DNA from: Candidatus Gastranaerophilales bacterium
Lineage (GTDB): Bacteria; Cyanobacteriota; Vampirovibrionia; Gastranaerophilales; Gastranaerophilaceae
DNA length: 20,690 nucleotides
Reading direction: 5' to 3'
Assembly: GCA_900772035.1 (NCBI GenBank)
Contig: CAAGQE010000367.1
Span: 1-20,690 of the forward strand
The position numbers and the translations under genes are program-made. This document shows positions 14,333 through 20,690 of the stretch, piece by piece; position 1 is the first letter of the stretch; each line of letters starts with the position of its first letter. Under the pieces are notes generated by a model. The model was not told the origin of the DNA and did not search any database. It saw only the letters and a list, made by a program, of their open reading frames with translations.

Positions 14333-14974
14333 ATGAACAGTCTTATACAAAATATGGATCCCGTACTTCAACTGTTAATTGTAATGGCATGTTTTTCATT
14401 CTTGCCATTCATATTTACCTGTATGACAAGTTTCATGAGATACGCAATCGTATTTTCATTTTTGAAACAGGCAATGGGTACACAATCAATTCCGCCGACA
14501 ATCGTATTAATCGGCTTGTCAATCATTATGACATTTTACTCTATGGGCGGAGTTTTCCAAAGCATGTGGGATGCCGGCTATGAACCTTACCAAAAGAACG
14601 GTTCTTTGGTACAGGCAGTTGTTGAGGGTTCAAAACCGCTAAAAGAATTTATGCTTAAAAACACTCGTGAACAGGATATGGCGTATTTTCTCGAAAGGTC
14701 ACGTGGAAAAGCACCTGCAAGCCCTGAAGAAATAACCATTTGGGAAGTCGCACCGGCGTTTATTTTGAGCGAGTTAAAGACTGCTTTTGAAATCGGATTT
14801 ATCATATACATCCCGTTTATCGTACTTGATATGGTCGTCGCGAACGTCCTGTTGGCGCTGGGGATGTTCATGTTGTCACCGACAATTATTTCTCTGCCGT
14901 TCAAACTGCTTATCTTTATTGCGGTTGACGGATGGAGTCTGGTAGTACACGGATTAGCGCAAAGTTATAACTAA
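14333..14974 (+). CDS. fliP: flagellar/type III export gate protein FliP
   Basis: Core subunit of the export gate in the inner membrane, 213 residues, four hydrophobic segments. Landmarks: CMTSFMRYAIVFSFLKQAMGTQ near the start, FMLKNTREQDMAYF in the periplasmic loop, FILSELKTAFEIGF, and SPTIISLPFKLLIF followed by VDGW near the end. It is shorter than typical FliP (about 245) and has no separate cleavable signal peptide. The stretch NVLLALGMFMLSP resembles SctR more than the usual FliP. It follows fliO by four bases with no strong Shine-Dalgarno, so coupling is likely. Confidence 0.93.
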   Translation: MNSLIQNMDPVLQLLIVMACFSFLPFIFTCMTSFMRYAIVFSFLKQAMGTQSIPPTIVLIGLSIIMTFYSMGGVFQSMWDAGYEPYQKNGSLVQAVVEGSKPLKEFMLKNTREQDMAYFLERSRGKAPASPEEITIWEVAPAFILSELKTAFEIGFIIYIPFIVLDMVVANVLLALGMFMLSPTIISLPFKLLIFIAVDGWSLVVHGLAQSYN

Positions 14975-14988
14975 GGATAAAATCAAAA

Positions 14989-15474
14989 ATGGAACTTTTA
15001 TTAGAATTTATGGGAAAAGGTATCGTCATGATGTTGTCAATCGCATTGCCTTGCGTATTGACGGCAGCGGCTGTCGGCTTGGTTGTCGGTATCTTGCAGG
15101 CCGTAACTCAGGTTCAAGAACAAACAATCGCAGCTGCCCCGAAAATCACCGCAGTTTTCCTCGTAATTTTGATTATGGGCTCGGGTTTTGTCAGAATGTT
15201 GTCAAACCTTTTCACGGAAGCCATTCACTTGTCTTTTGAAGTTGTTCCGAAAAACGAAAGATACGTTTTATCCTCAGATTATTACAAACATATTAAACCT
15301 TTTTATAACGAATTTCGTAATGTTCCGAGTGCAAAAGATATGATTGATGCGGCAGGAAATCCGCCGTTTATTAAAGATAACGAAAAATTAAAATACAATG
15401 CGGCACCGAAAATGCCCGTTCCGAGACCTAACCTCATTGAACGTAGAAAGATTTACGATAACAACAGGAGGTAG
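14989..15474 (+). CDS. fliQ: flagellar/type III export gate protein FliQ with C-terminal extension
   Basis: Residues 1-88 form the whole FliQ/SctS fold: two hydrophobic helices with GLVVGILQAVTQVQEQT and PKITAVFLVILIMG. The wording ILQAVTQVQEQT is between FliQ and SctS. Normal FliQ ends near residue 89. Here an extra segment of about 73 residues follows (89-161), with Tyr- and Pro-rich stretches, ending in a basic tail, and no membrane helix. No frameshift is needed and no internal start stands out, so the extension appears genuine. AAGGAT lies upstream. Its function is unknown. Confidence 0.9.
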   Translation: MELLLEFMGKGIVMMLSIALPCVLTAAAVGLVVGILQAVTQVQEQTIAAAPKITAVFLVILIMGSGFVRMLSNLFTEAIHLSFEVVPKNERYVLSSDYYKHIKPFYNEFRNVPSAKDMIDAAGNPPFIKDNEKLKYNAAPKMPVPRPNLIERRKIYDNNRR

Positions 15475-15476
15475 AA

Positions 15477-15827
15477 ATGAAAAAGTTATTATTAACGGCA
15501 ATAGCAACATTAACAATGGCAGCGCCCTCTTTCGCGGTTCAAAATGTTGAACTGTTATCGGGTTCGGAATATTTGTACTTTGCTAACGCAAGAATACAAA
15601 GCATTAAAAGCAACAACCCCGAAATAATTTCGGCACAAAGAGTTGCATCTATTGATGCCGATACTCAACAAATTCTTTTTACCGCAAAAAAAGAAGGTCT
15701 CGCAAAAGTCCAAATTGACACGGACAAAGGGCTTTTAAGTTATACCATCGAAATAAAAAAAGATACCGCACAAACAAATGACAACTTTATCAAGCTGGAT
15801 GTTCCGAGGTTAGGCACGAATGATTGA
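15477..15827 (+). CDS. small periplasmic protein with pilus/secretin-N-like domain
   Basis: A 116-residue secreted protein. Residues 1-20 are a clear signal peptide ending in Ser-Phe-Ala. Residues about 22-100 follow the pattern of the N-terminal domain found in CpaC/RcpA-type pilus secretins: a gly/ser turn before LYFANARIQSIKSNNPEIIS, then QQILFTAKKEGLAKVQI and a final strand. That is similarity by eye. AGGAGG lies five bases before the ATG, inside the end of fliQ, and its last eight bases overlap fliR, so it is embedded in the export-gate genes. I know of no standard flagellar gene of this kind between fliQ and fliR. A role in guiding the rod or hook through the periplasm is speculation. 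Confidence 0.65.
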   Translation: MKKLLLTAIATLTMAAPSFAVQNVELLSGSEYLYFANARIQSIKSNNPEIISAQRVASIDADTQQILFTAKKEGLAKVQIDTDKGLLSYTIEIKKDTAQTNDNFIKLDVPRLGTND

Positions 15828-16602
15828 GAATGTTTTAACAGGCTTTGTAAAAACATTTCCGGAAATAAATACCGCCCTCGGCGCGGGATTTCTTATTATG
15901 GTGAGAATTTTCGGGCTTATGAGATTTGCCCCCGGCCTCAACAGAAAAGAAGTTCCTACCCTTGCCAAAATGACATTTGCAATAACTTTTACGATAATGC
16001 TCGTCGGAATGCTTAAACCTCAAGCACCGCCAGCGGATGCATCTTTAATTTATTTGATTATCATAAACTATATCTGCGGATGCTTAATCGGATATATCGC
16101 ATACTGCATTTTGGTTGCCGTAGATGCAGGCGGGGATATGATTAACACCCAAATGGGTATGTCCTCGGCAATGGTTCTCGACCCGACTTCATCTACTCAG
16201 GTTTCCATTATGGGTAAGTTTTTGGGTTTAATGGGACTTTTGATTTTCATCAATATCGGCGGACTTTATTGGATTTTGAATGCTTTTATCAGAAGTTTTG
16301 AAATATTTCCCGTATATGCAACGTCTTTGCCGTTAGAGCAACTTATCAACAAAGAATACCTTGTAACAATCACATCAAACATTTTATATGTCGGGCTGCA
16401 ATTTGCATCTCCGATTTTGATTGCAACCTTGGGACAAGATATTATCCTCGGTATTATTTCAAAAACCGCACCGCAAATTAACGTTTTCCAATTGAGCTTC
16501 TTGTTCAAACCTGTTATGGGCGCTGCGCTTTTGACGTTTATTATGCCTCTTTTATTTAACGTCGTAAACGAATATTTCTTGTCATTTGCAAATATTTTTT
16601 AG
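15820..16602 (+). CDS. fliR: flagellar/type III export gate protein FliR
   Basis: A 260-residue inner-membrane protein with about six hydrophobic segments; the SctT/FliR subunit that closes the export gate. Diagnostic blocks: MVRIFGLMRFAPGL, INTQMGMSSAMVLDP (the FliR-type QMG and DP), GKFLGLMGLLIF-x-x-x-GG, and APQINVFQLSF near the end. The start overlaps the end of the preceding gene by eight bases (ATGATTGA). The operon ends here at a terminator; flhB and flhA do not follow. Confidence 0.92.
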   Translation: MIENVLTGFVKTFPEINTALGAGFLIMVRIFGLMRFAPGLNRKEVPTLAKMTFAITFTIMLVGMLKPQAPPADASLIYLIIINYICGCLIGYIAYCILVAVDAGGDMINTQMGMSSAMVLDPTSSTQVSIMGKFLGLMGLLIFINIGGLYWILNAFIRSFEIFPVYATSLPLEQLINKEYLVTITSNILYVGLQFASPILIATLGQDIILGIISKTAPQINVFQLSFLFKPVMGAALLTFIMPLLFNVVNEYFLSFANIF

Positions 16603-16678
16603 ATTTACAGATAAAAATAAAACAAAATTGAATGCAAATTGTGAAAAGTTTGCGTAGGTTTAGAGAATTTTCGACAAA

Positions 16679-16710
16679 AAAAAATACCGCCTTTATCGGC
16701 GGCATTTTTT
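16679..16710. terminator. bidirectional terminator after fliR
   Basis: CCGCC (16687-16691) and GGCGG (16698-16702) around TTTATC, extended by A and T tracts with one mismatch. It serves fliR and the convergent small gene. Confidence 0.85.
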
Positions 16711-16951
16711 ATCCTCTGAAATAATCACAAATGCGTCTGTCTTCTTTTTTGACAAAGTATTTTTTCATATTCAGGAGAAAATCAAAAGGCTTTTTCTTTG
16801 CGTTATCTTCAAGAACAGCTTTTTCAATCATAATGCGATTATACACAATATTTGCTTCGGTTGACTCATCCAATCTCGATTTTAAATTTTCCAATTTAAC
16901 TTTGCAAAGATTAACTGCGTTTTTTGTTCTTTCTACCATTTCTCTGTTCAT
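16709..16951 (-). CDS. small charged protein of unknown function
   Basis: An 80-residue protein rich in Lys, Glu and Asn, probably helical (KLENLKSRLDES could be coiled coil), with a basic C-terminus. No recognised family, no signal peptide, no membrane segment. I chose the start at 16951 because AGGA lies seven bases before it. The longer reading to 17023 would begin inside the -35 box of the promoter. Real gene status rests on the ribosome site, promoter and terminator. Confidence 0.6.
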   Translation of the reverse strand: MNREMVERTKNAVNLCKVKLENLKSRLDESTEANIVYNRIMIEKAVLEDNAKKKPFDFLLNMKKYFVKKEDRRICDYFRG

Positions 16952-16992
16952 TCCGTTTTCCTGACTATGCTGTCTCTCGTGTTTGTACTTTA

Positions 16993-17023
16993 ATAATAAC
17001 AAATGTTTGAATAATTTTGTCAA
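16993..17023 (-). promoter_or_regulatory. promoter for the small charged protein
   Basis: On the minus strand, a perfect TTGACA (17018-17023) with TTATTA or TATTAT 18-19 bases downstream (16993-16999). The spacing is a little long. Confidence 0.45.
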
Positions 17024-17105
17024 CCAAATAGATTATAATGGACTAATATACTTTAAACGACCTATCAACAAATTGCAGAATAAACAAATAAAAGAGCATT
17101 ATAAC

Positions 17106-17134
17106 TTGTAAGAAAATTCTAAAAACGATATAAT
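17106..17134 (+). promoter_or_regulatory. promoter for the glycosyltransferase gene
   Basis: TTGTAA at 17106-17111, exactly 17 bases, then a perfect TATAAT at 17129-17134. Leader of about 22 bases. Confidence 0.65.
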
Positions 17135-17162
17135 TAAAATCGGTCAAAACTCAGGAAGAACT

Positions 17163-18191
17163 ATGGATAAGCAAAAAATTTTAATCATCAGACGAAGCGC
17201 CTTGGGCGATACAATTCACACACTACCGCTTGCAAAAAGCCTCAGAGAAAAATATCCCGATGCGCAAATCGACTGGATTGTAGAAGATAAAGCCGAAAAA
17301 TTCATAACAAACAATCCTTTATTAGATAAAGTTTATGTTATTCACAAAAAAACGGGCGGATTTAAAGAATTTAAAGCCCTTATAAAGCAAATCAGAGCCG
17401 AAAAATATGATATCGCAATAGATACTCAACAACTTTTAAAAAGCGGGGTTATCTTAGGTTTATCGGGCGCAAAAAGGAAAATCGCACTCTCGGACGGAAG
17501 AGAGTTTTCGGGCATTTTTGCAAACGAAATTATAAAAACCGACAGAAAGCAATTTGACGTAAATTATCACGTTGTGAAAAGAAATCTCGAAATTGCAAAA
17601 TATTTAGGCGCAGACGGAGAAAAAATCTCCTTTACTCTGCCCGAAACAAGCGAAAACGATAAAGCCAAAGCAAAAGAACTTTTGCAAAACATCAATCCGA
17701 ATTTAAAAACCGTCATTATTTCTCCCGAAACCACATGGGAAAACAAACATTGGACGGCAGAGGGCTGGCGCGAAGTCATTACGGAACTTCAAGGCAAAAT
17801 CAATCTTGTTTATACGGGAACAACAAATGATAAAGGGCTTGGCGAAAAAATTCTGAACGGTTTTGAAAACGTTATTAATCTTCGCGGAAAAACAAGTCTT
17901 TTTGAACTTGAAGAAGTTTTTAAACTGGCGGACTTGGTTATCTCTGTTGACTCGGGAAGCGCGCATGTCGCTTGGGCAACGGGGAAACCCGCAATTGTAA
18001 CCTTATTTTTCTCAACTTCGGCAAACAGAACGGCACCTTTTGGAGAAAAATACTTCTCAATTCAAGCGGAAACTGACTGTTCACCCTGTATGAAAAGAAA
18101 ATGCAGATTGCAAGAAAAGAACAAATGTATTTTGACAATAAATTCGCAAAATATCGTAAAAATTGTGAAAAAGGTATTACAATTTGAATAA
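17163..18191 (+). CDS. glycosyltransferase family 9, LPS heptosyltransferase-like
   Basis: GT-B enzyme of the WaaC/WaaF/RfaQ family, 342 residues, peripheral at the inner membrane. The N-terminal domain opens ILIIRRSALGDTIHTLPLAKSL, with family residues Gly15-Asp16 in the catalytic loop and IDTQQLLKSG (about 86-95). The donor-binding half has ISPETTWENKHW, VYTGT and Asp263-Ser-Gly-Ser-Ala-His267. A Cys-rich end (Cys306, 309, 314, 322) is common in this family. It likely adds a sugar to the LPS core; heptose is the family default but the donor is not proven. AGGA precedes the ATG. No other LPS gene is adjacent. Confidence 0.85.
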   Translation: MDKQKILIIRRSALGDTIHTLPLAKSLREKYPDAQIDWIVEDKAEKFITNNPLLDKVYVIHKKTGGFKEFKALIKQIRAEKYDIAIDTQQLLKSGVILGLSGAKRKIALSDGREFSGIFANEIIKTDRKQFDVNYHVVKRNLEIAKYLGADGEKISFTLPETSENDKAKAKELLQNINPNLKTVIISPETTWENKHWTAEGWREVITELQGKINLVYTGTTNDKGLGEKILNGFENVINLRGKTSLFELEEVFKLADLVISVDSGSAHVAWATGKPAIVTLFFSTSANRTAPFGEKYFSIQAETDCSPCMKRKCRLQEKNKCILTINSQNIVKIVKKVLQFE

Positions 18192-18205
18192 TAAAGTAGT
18201 ATAAT
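18176..18205 (+). promoter_or_regulatory. promoter for the GGDEF protein
   Basis: ATTACA at 18176-18181, 18 bases, then a perfect TATAAT at 18200-18205. The -35 lies in the last codons of the glycosyltransferase gene. Confidence 0.5.
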
Positions 18206-18219
18206 GATGAACAGTTAAT

Positions 18220-20163
18220 TTGAGGGTTGCAACTATTTTTTCTAAATTTAAAGGATTTTTTGATAAACTTCAACAAGTTGACAGTACAATCGCATCGGCA
18301 AATGCGATGGATGTTTACCGTCGAAATTTGGAATTGGAGCGAGAAATCAAAGAAAAAACAGAAGCCTTAAACAAGGCAAACAACACAATGTTGACAATGA
18401 GCAACATCTGGGAAATGATGAACTCCTCAGAACCCTTAACAAGCGTTCTTGACGCGATTGTTAACTCTCTTCAAAACCAAATGGGTTATAACCAAACAAT
18501 TGTTGCATCGGAAGAAACCGATAAAAACGGTTCTTATTTTTTGGTAAAAGCCCACGCGGAAAATCCGATTTTCAGAAAATTTAAAGAAGACCAATCAAAC
18601 TCGGTAAAATTAAAAGAATACAGAATCCCTCACAATGAAGATTCTTTGCTTGTTAAAGCATTAACCGAAAAACAAATACAAATCACAAACTCCGTAAAAG
18701 ATGTTATTTACGGACTTTTAAAAAACCTTGACCACGAATACGTTCAAGAAGTTGTCAGAACAACAAAGAGCCAATCAATAATTGTTGTTCCGATTTACAG
18801 AAAGCAAAACGAAAGAGCATTGGAGGACAAGGTTTTCGGATGTTTGTTGGTATTTTCTGAACGCTCGGAAGCAGCAGATAACGAAATCAACTTCCTGACA
18901 CTTTTTGCCAACCAAATCGAACTTGCAATTACAATCGCGGACTTGTTTGAAGAAATCCGAAAACAAGCGGTAACAGATCCGCTCACAGGTTTGTACAACA
19001 GACGTTATTTTGAAGAAAATATTAATCGTGAAGCAGAACGTGCATTACGTTTAAATCAGCCGTTCTCGCTTGTTTCACTTGACCTTGACCACTTAAAAAC
19101 CATTAACGACACTTACGGACACCAATACGGAGATGTGGCAATCAAGGCTATTTCAGACGTATTGAAGAGCAGGGCTCGTTCGATTGATATTCCTGCAAGA
19201 ATTGGCGGTGAAGAATTTAACGTTCTTTTGCCGGGGGTTGATTCTTACGGCGCAATGATGGCGGCAGAGCGTATCAGAGCAGCGATTGAGGCAACTCCGC
19301 TTGAAAAAATCGGTCACGTTACCGCAAGTATCGGTGTCGCAACGTTTTTGGAACACAGTAAAAACGTCTTTGACCTGACAGAACTTGCCGACCAAGCAAT
19401 GTACAGAGCGAAAATCAACGGACGTAACCAAGTTCAAATGACTCAAAAACAAATCGAGTCAAACTGGCAAAAAGTTGCCGTCAACGCATTTTTGGACATT
19501 GTTTCAAAACAAAGAGTCCAAATCCCGACAGAAATCGCGGGGGATATTACCGCTCGTTTGAGTTCGGTTTCGTCGGCAGCATCGGAAAAGAATGCGAAAG
19601 AAGTTATTTACTCGGTTGTAGATATTTTGACACAGTCTTACAATTCCACATACCAATCAGGTTTTACAAAGTCGAAATTACTCCTTGCAGTAAAACTTGC
19701 AAAAAAAATGGATATGTCAAAAGAAGATATCGACAAATTGAAAATTGCGGTACTTTTGTATGACATCGGAAACATTATGCTTCCCGAAAACATTTTCCAC
19801 AAAGAAGATACTCTTACGGAAGATGAAAAGAACCTCATCCGCTCACACCCTGTTATTGCAGCAAGAGACATTCTCAAGCCGATAAGCAGCATTCAGGATA
19901 TCATCCCGATTATCGAAAGACACCACGAAAACTGGGACGGTTCCGGTTACCCCGGAAAAGTTTCGGGCAAAGATATTCCGCTGAGTTCGCAAATCATTCT
20001 TTTGATAGATGCATACTATGCGTTGACACAAGACAGACCTTACCGCAGAGCGTATGACGTCGACAAGGCAATCGAAATCATCAAACAAGGTCAAGGAACA
20101 AAATGGAACCCCGAACTTGTAGATGCGTTTATTCCTTTGGTAAAACACGATGACACCGAATAA
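18220..20163 (+). CDS. GAF-GGDEF protein with a degenerate HD-GYP domain
   Basis: A signalling protein of about 647 residues, with no membrane segment. Residues 30-65 are a coiled coil, about 70-245 a GAF domain, and 250-406 a GGDEF cyclase domain. That domain has DPLTGLYNRRYF, the active motif Gly329-Gly-Glu-Glu-Phe333, and an intact I-site Arg320-x-x-Asp323 for product inhibition, so it should make c-di-GMP. About residues 475-640 form an HD-GYP fold with HHENWDGSGYP (His568-His569), but the dyad reads Tyr514-Asp515 and the following Lys is Asn518 (YDIGN). The early His is also missing. Phosphodiesterase activity is therefore doubtful. The start is uncertain: TTG 18220 has no ribosome site, while ATT 18235 has GAGGG eight bases upstream. 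Confidence 0.88.
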   Translation: MRVATIFSKFKGFFDKLQQVDSTIASANAMDVYRRNLELEREIKEKTEALNKANNTMLTMSNIWEMMNSSEPLTSVLDAIVNSLQNQMGYNQTIVASEETDKNGSYFLVKAHAENPIFRKFKEDQSNSVKLKEYRIPHNEDSLLVKALTEKQIQITNSVKDVIYGLLKNLDHEYVQEVVRTTKSQSIIVVPIYRKQNERALEDKVFGCLLVFSERSEAADNEINFLTLFANQIELAITIADLFEEIRKQAVTDPLTGLYNRRYFEENINREAERALRLNQPFSLVSLDLDHLKTINDTYGHQYGDVAIKAISDVLKSRARSIDIPARIGGEEFNVLLPGVDSYGAMMAAERIRAAIEATPLEKIGHVTASIGVATFLEHSKNVFDLTELADQAMYRAKINGRNQVQMTQKQIESNWQKVAVNAFLDIVSKQRVQIPTEIAGDITARLSSVSSAASEKNAKEVIYSVVDILTQSYNSTYQSGFTKSKLLLAVKLAKKMDMSKEDIDKLKIAVLLYDIGNIMLPENIFHKEDTLTEDEKNLIRSHPVIAARDILKPISSIQDIIPIIERHHENWDGSGYPGKVSGKDIPLSSQIILLIDAYYALTQDRPYRRAYDVDKAIEIIKQGQGTKWNPELVDAFIPLVKHDDTE

Positions 20164-20497
20164 CCAACATCTTATAACGGCATTATATCAATGGATTACA
20201 ACAAAAAAAGATAAGCCGATATTAAAAGATACATCAAAAGTTTACAGCATAAAATACGATGCGATGGTTGAAAGTTCTATAACGGAACCGCTTTCTTTCA
20301 CGGTTTTTGAACTGTCTGACAAAGGTGAACTTTTAATCGACGACACCGCCAGATTAATCGCCAGCGAAGCAGCGTTTTTTCTCTTTGTAAACCCCAAAAC
20401 GGGTTGGATTTTCGCAATCAAAAATACAACGGAAAACCAGAAAAAACTTATACAAAAACAACCTATTCAAAATTTTAAAATAAAAATTGTTCAATAA
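20150..20497 (+). CDS. small protein of unknown function, overlapping the GGDEF gene
   Basis: A 115-residue, probably soluble, mixed alpha/beta protein with no family that I recognise. It opens with a helix (HLITALYQWITT) and has strands such as PLSFTVFELS and FFLFVNP-x-TGWIFAI, then a basic end. ATG 20150 lies inside the last codons of the previous gene (14-base overlap, different frame), which suggests translational coupling and a related role, perhaps in c-di-GMP signalling, but that is inference. The Shine-Dalgarno is weak. A terminator follows directly. Confidence 0.7.
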   Translation: MTPNNQHLITALYQWITTKKDKPILKDTSKVYSIKYDAMVESSITEPLSFTVFELSDKGELLIDDTARLIASEAAFFLFVNPKTGWIFAIKNTTENQKKLIQKQPIQNFKIKIVQ

Positions 20498-20499
20498 AA

Positions 20500-20529
20500 A
20501 AAAGACTACCGATTTCTCGATAGTCTTTT
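20500..20529. terminator. bidirectional terminator at the right end
   Basis: AAAAGACTACCGA and TCGATAGTCTTTT (one mismatch) around a TTTC loop. It serves the plus-strand gene and the convergent minus-strand gene. Confidence 0.88.
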
Positions 20530-20546
20530 CTTCAAAAGTTTTTAAA

Positions 20547-20690
20547 CTATTGACCGTATACTCTTGTAGTTACTTTCTTGTAGCCAAGAATATTTTTTGT
20601 TTGTTGGTCAGCGTATGACAAAGCATTGATTTTGCCGTTTGCCATTGCTTTTTTAATACTGCAATTGCCCAATGCAACAACACCGAAGTA
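20547..20690 (-). CDS. C-terminal end of a TRL-like family protein (partial)
   Basis: The minus strand is open from the right edge for 47 codons and stops at TAG (20547-20549). The fragment has VVALGNCSIKKAMANGKI, then YADQQTKNILG and TTRVYGQ at the end. This matches my memory of the C-terminal half of the TRL family (tRNA-associated locus, small secreted or lipoprotein-like), which has GD-x-S-I-x-A-A-x-x-NG, Y-x-x-x-N(I/V)LG and TT-x-VYG. The N-terminus lies outside the window. The function of the family is not known. Confidence 0.7.
   Translation of the reverse strand, partial: YFGVVALGNCSIKKAMANGKINALSYADQQTKNILGYKKVTTRVYGQ

Noticed and set aside
16731..16964. Plus-strand ORF of 77 codons opposite the small charged gene
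   Set aside because: It has no ribosome site and its translation looks like the complement of a Lys/Glu-rich gene. The minus strand has promoter, ribosome site and terminator.
16952..17023. Longer N-terminus for the minus-strand small protein
   Set aside because: The extra codons run into the perfect TTGACA promoter box, and the ATG at 16951 has a better ribosome site.
1..20690. Mobile element, prophage or CRISPR
   Set aside because: I found no transposase, integrase, phage gene, terminal repeats or spaced direct repeats. Codon use looks even across the window.

Overview
The window looks like ordinary chromosome from an AT-rich, diderm, flagellated bacterium. Two beta-barrel outer-membrane proteins and a heptosyltransferase-family enzyme point to an LPS-type outer membrane. 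A small membrane protein resembles the cyanobacterial/plastid Tic20 family. No photosynthesis gene is present. My best guess is a non-photosynthetic relative of Cyanobacteria (Melainabacteria/Vampirovibrionia, Gastranaerophilales type). That is inference from gene content and was not checked by any search. I see no phage, IS, CRISPR, rRNA or tRNA, and no gap over 300 bases without a gene.

Layout. (1) 120-2721: two paralogous outer-membrane barrel proteins in tandem. (2) 2761-5552: a compact operon of a nine-repeat TPR protein, a Tic20-like membrane protein and O-acetylhomoserine sulfhydrylase (metY). (3) 5539-6618, minus: a response regulator with an intact HD-GYP domain, whose 3' end overlaps metY. 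(4) 6779-7390: a HAD phosphatase. (5) 7469-9429, minus: a TerC-like DUF475 membrane protein, then fabI. (6) 9533-11005: a polytopic membrane protein of unknown function. (7) 11058-11861, minus: proC. (8) 11954-12512: rpmH and rnpA. (9) 12722-16602: a flagellar/type III export operon. Its order is a double-SpoA switch protein (FliM/FliY/SctQ-like plus FliN), fliO, fliP, fliQ, a small periplasmic protein with a pilus/secretin-N-like domain, and fliR. (10) 16709-16951, minus: a small charged protein. (11) 17163-20497: a GT9 glycosyltransferase, a GAF-GGDEF-degenerate HD-GYP protein and a small unknown protein. (12) The C-terminal end of a TRL-like protein on the minus strand at the right edge.

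The most notable region is the flagellar operon. The switch gene carries a perfect Shine-Dalgarno and ATG, in frame, exactly at the boundary before its second SpoA domain. This predicts a separate FliN-like product from the same gene, as established for SctQ in non-flagellar type III systems. The leader contains three perfect palindromes that share bases (14, 10 and 12 bp), and an alternative stem could mask the ribosome site. FliQ has a C-terminal extension of about 73 residues, and a secreted pilus/secretin-N-like protein is inserted between fliQ and fliR. FliP is short, without a signal peptide, and reads like SctR in its last third. Together these suggest an export apparatus and C-ring that differ from the textbook flagellum.

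The window also encodes both sides of c-di-GMP turnover: a GGEEF cyclase with an intact I-site but a broken HD dyad, and a separate HD-GYP response regulator with the full motif set. Several genes have strong sigma70-type promoters placed so close to the start codon that leaderless or near-leaderless mRNAs are predicted. Convergent gene pairs mostly share bidirectional hairpin terminators.
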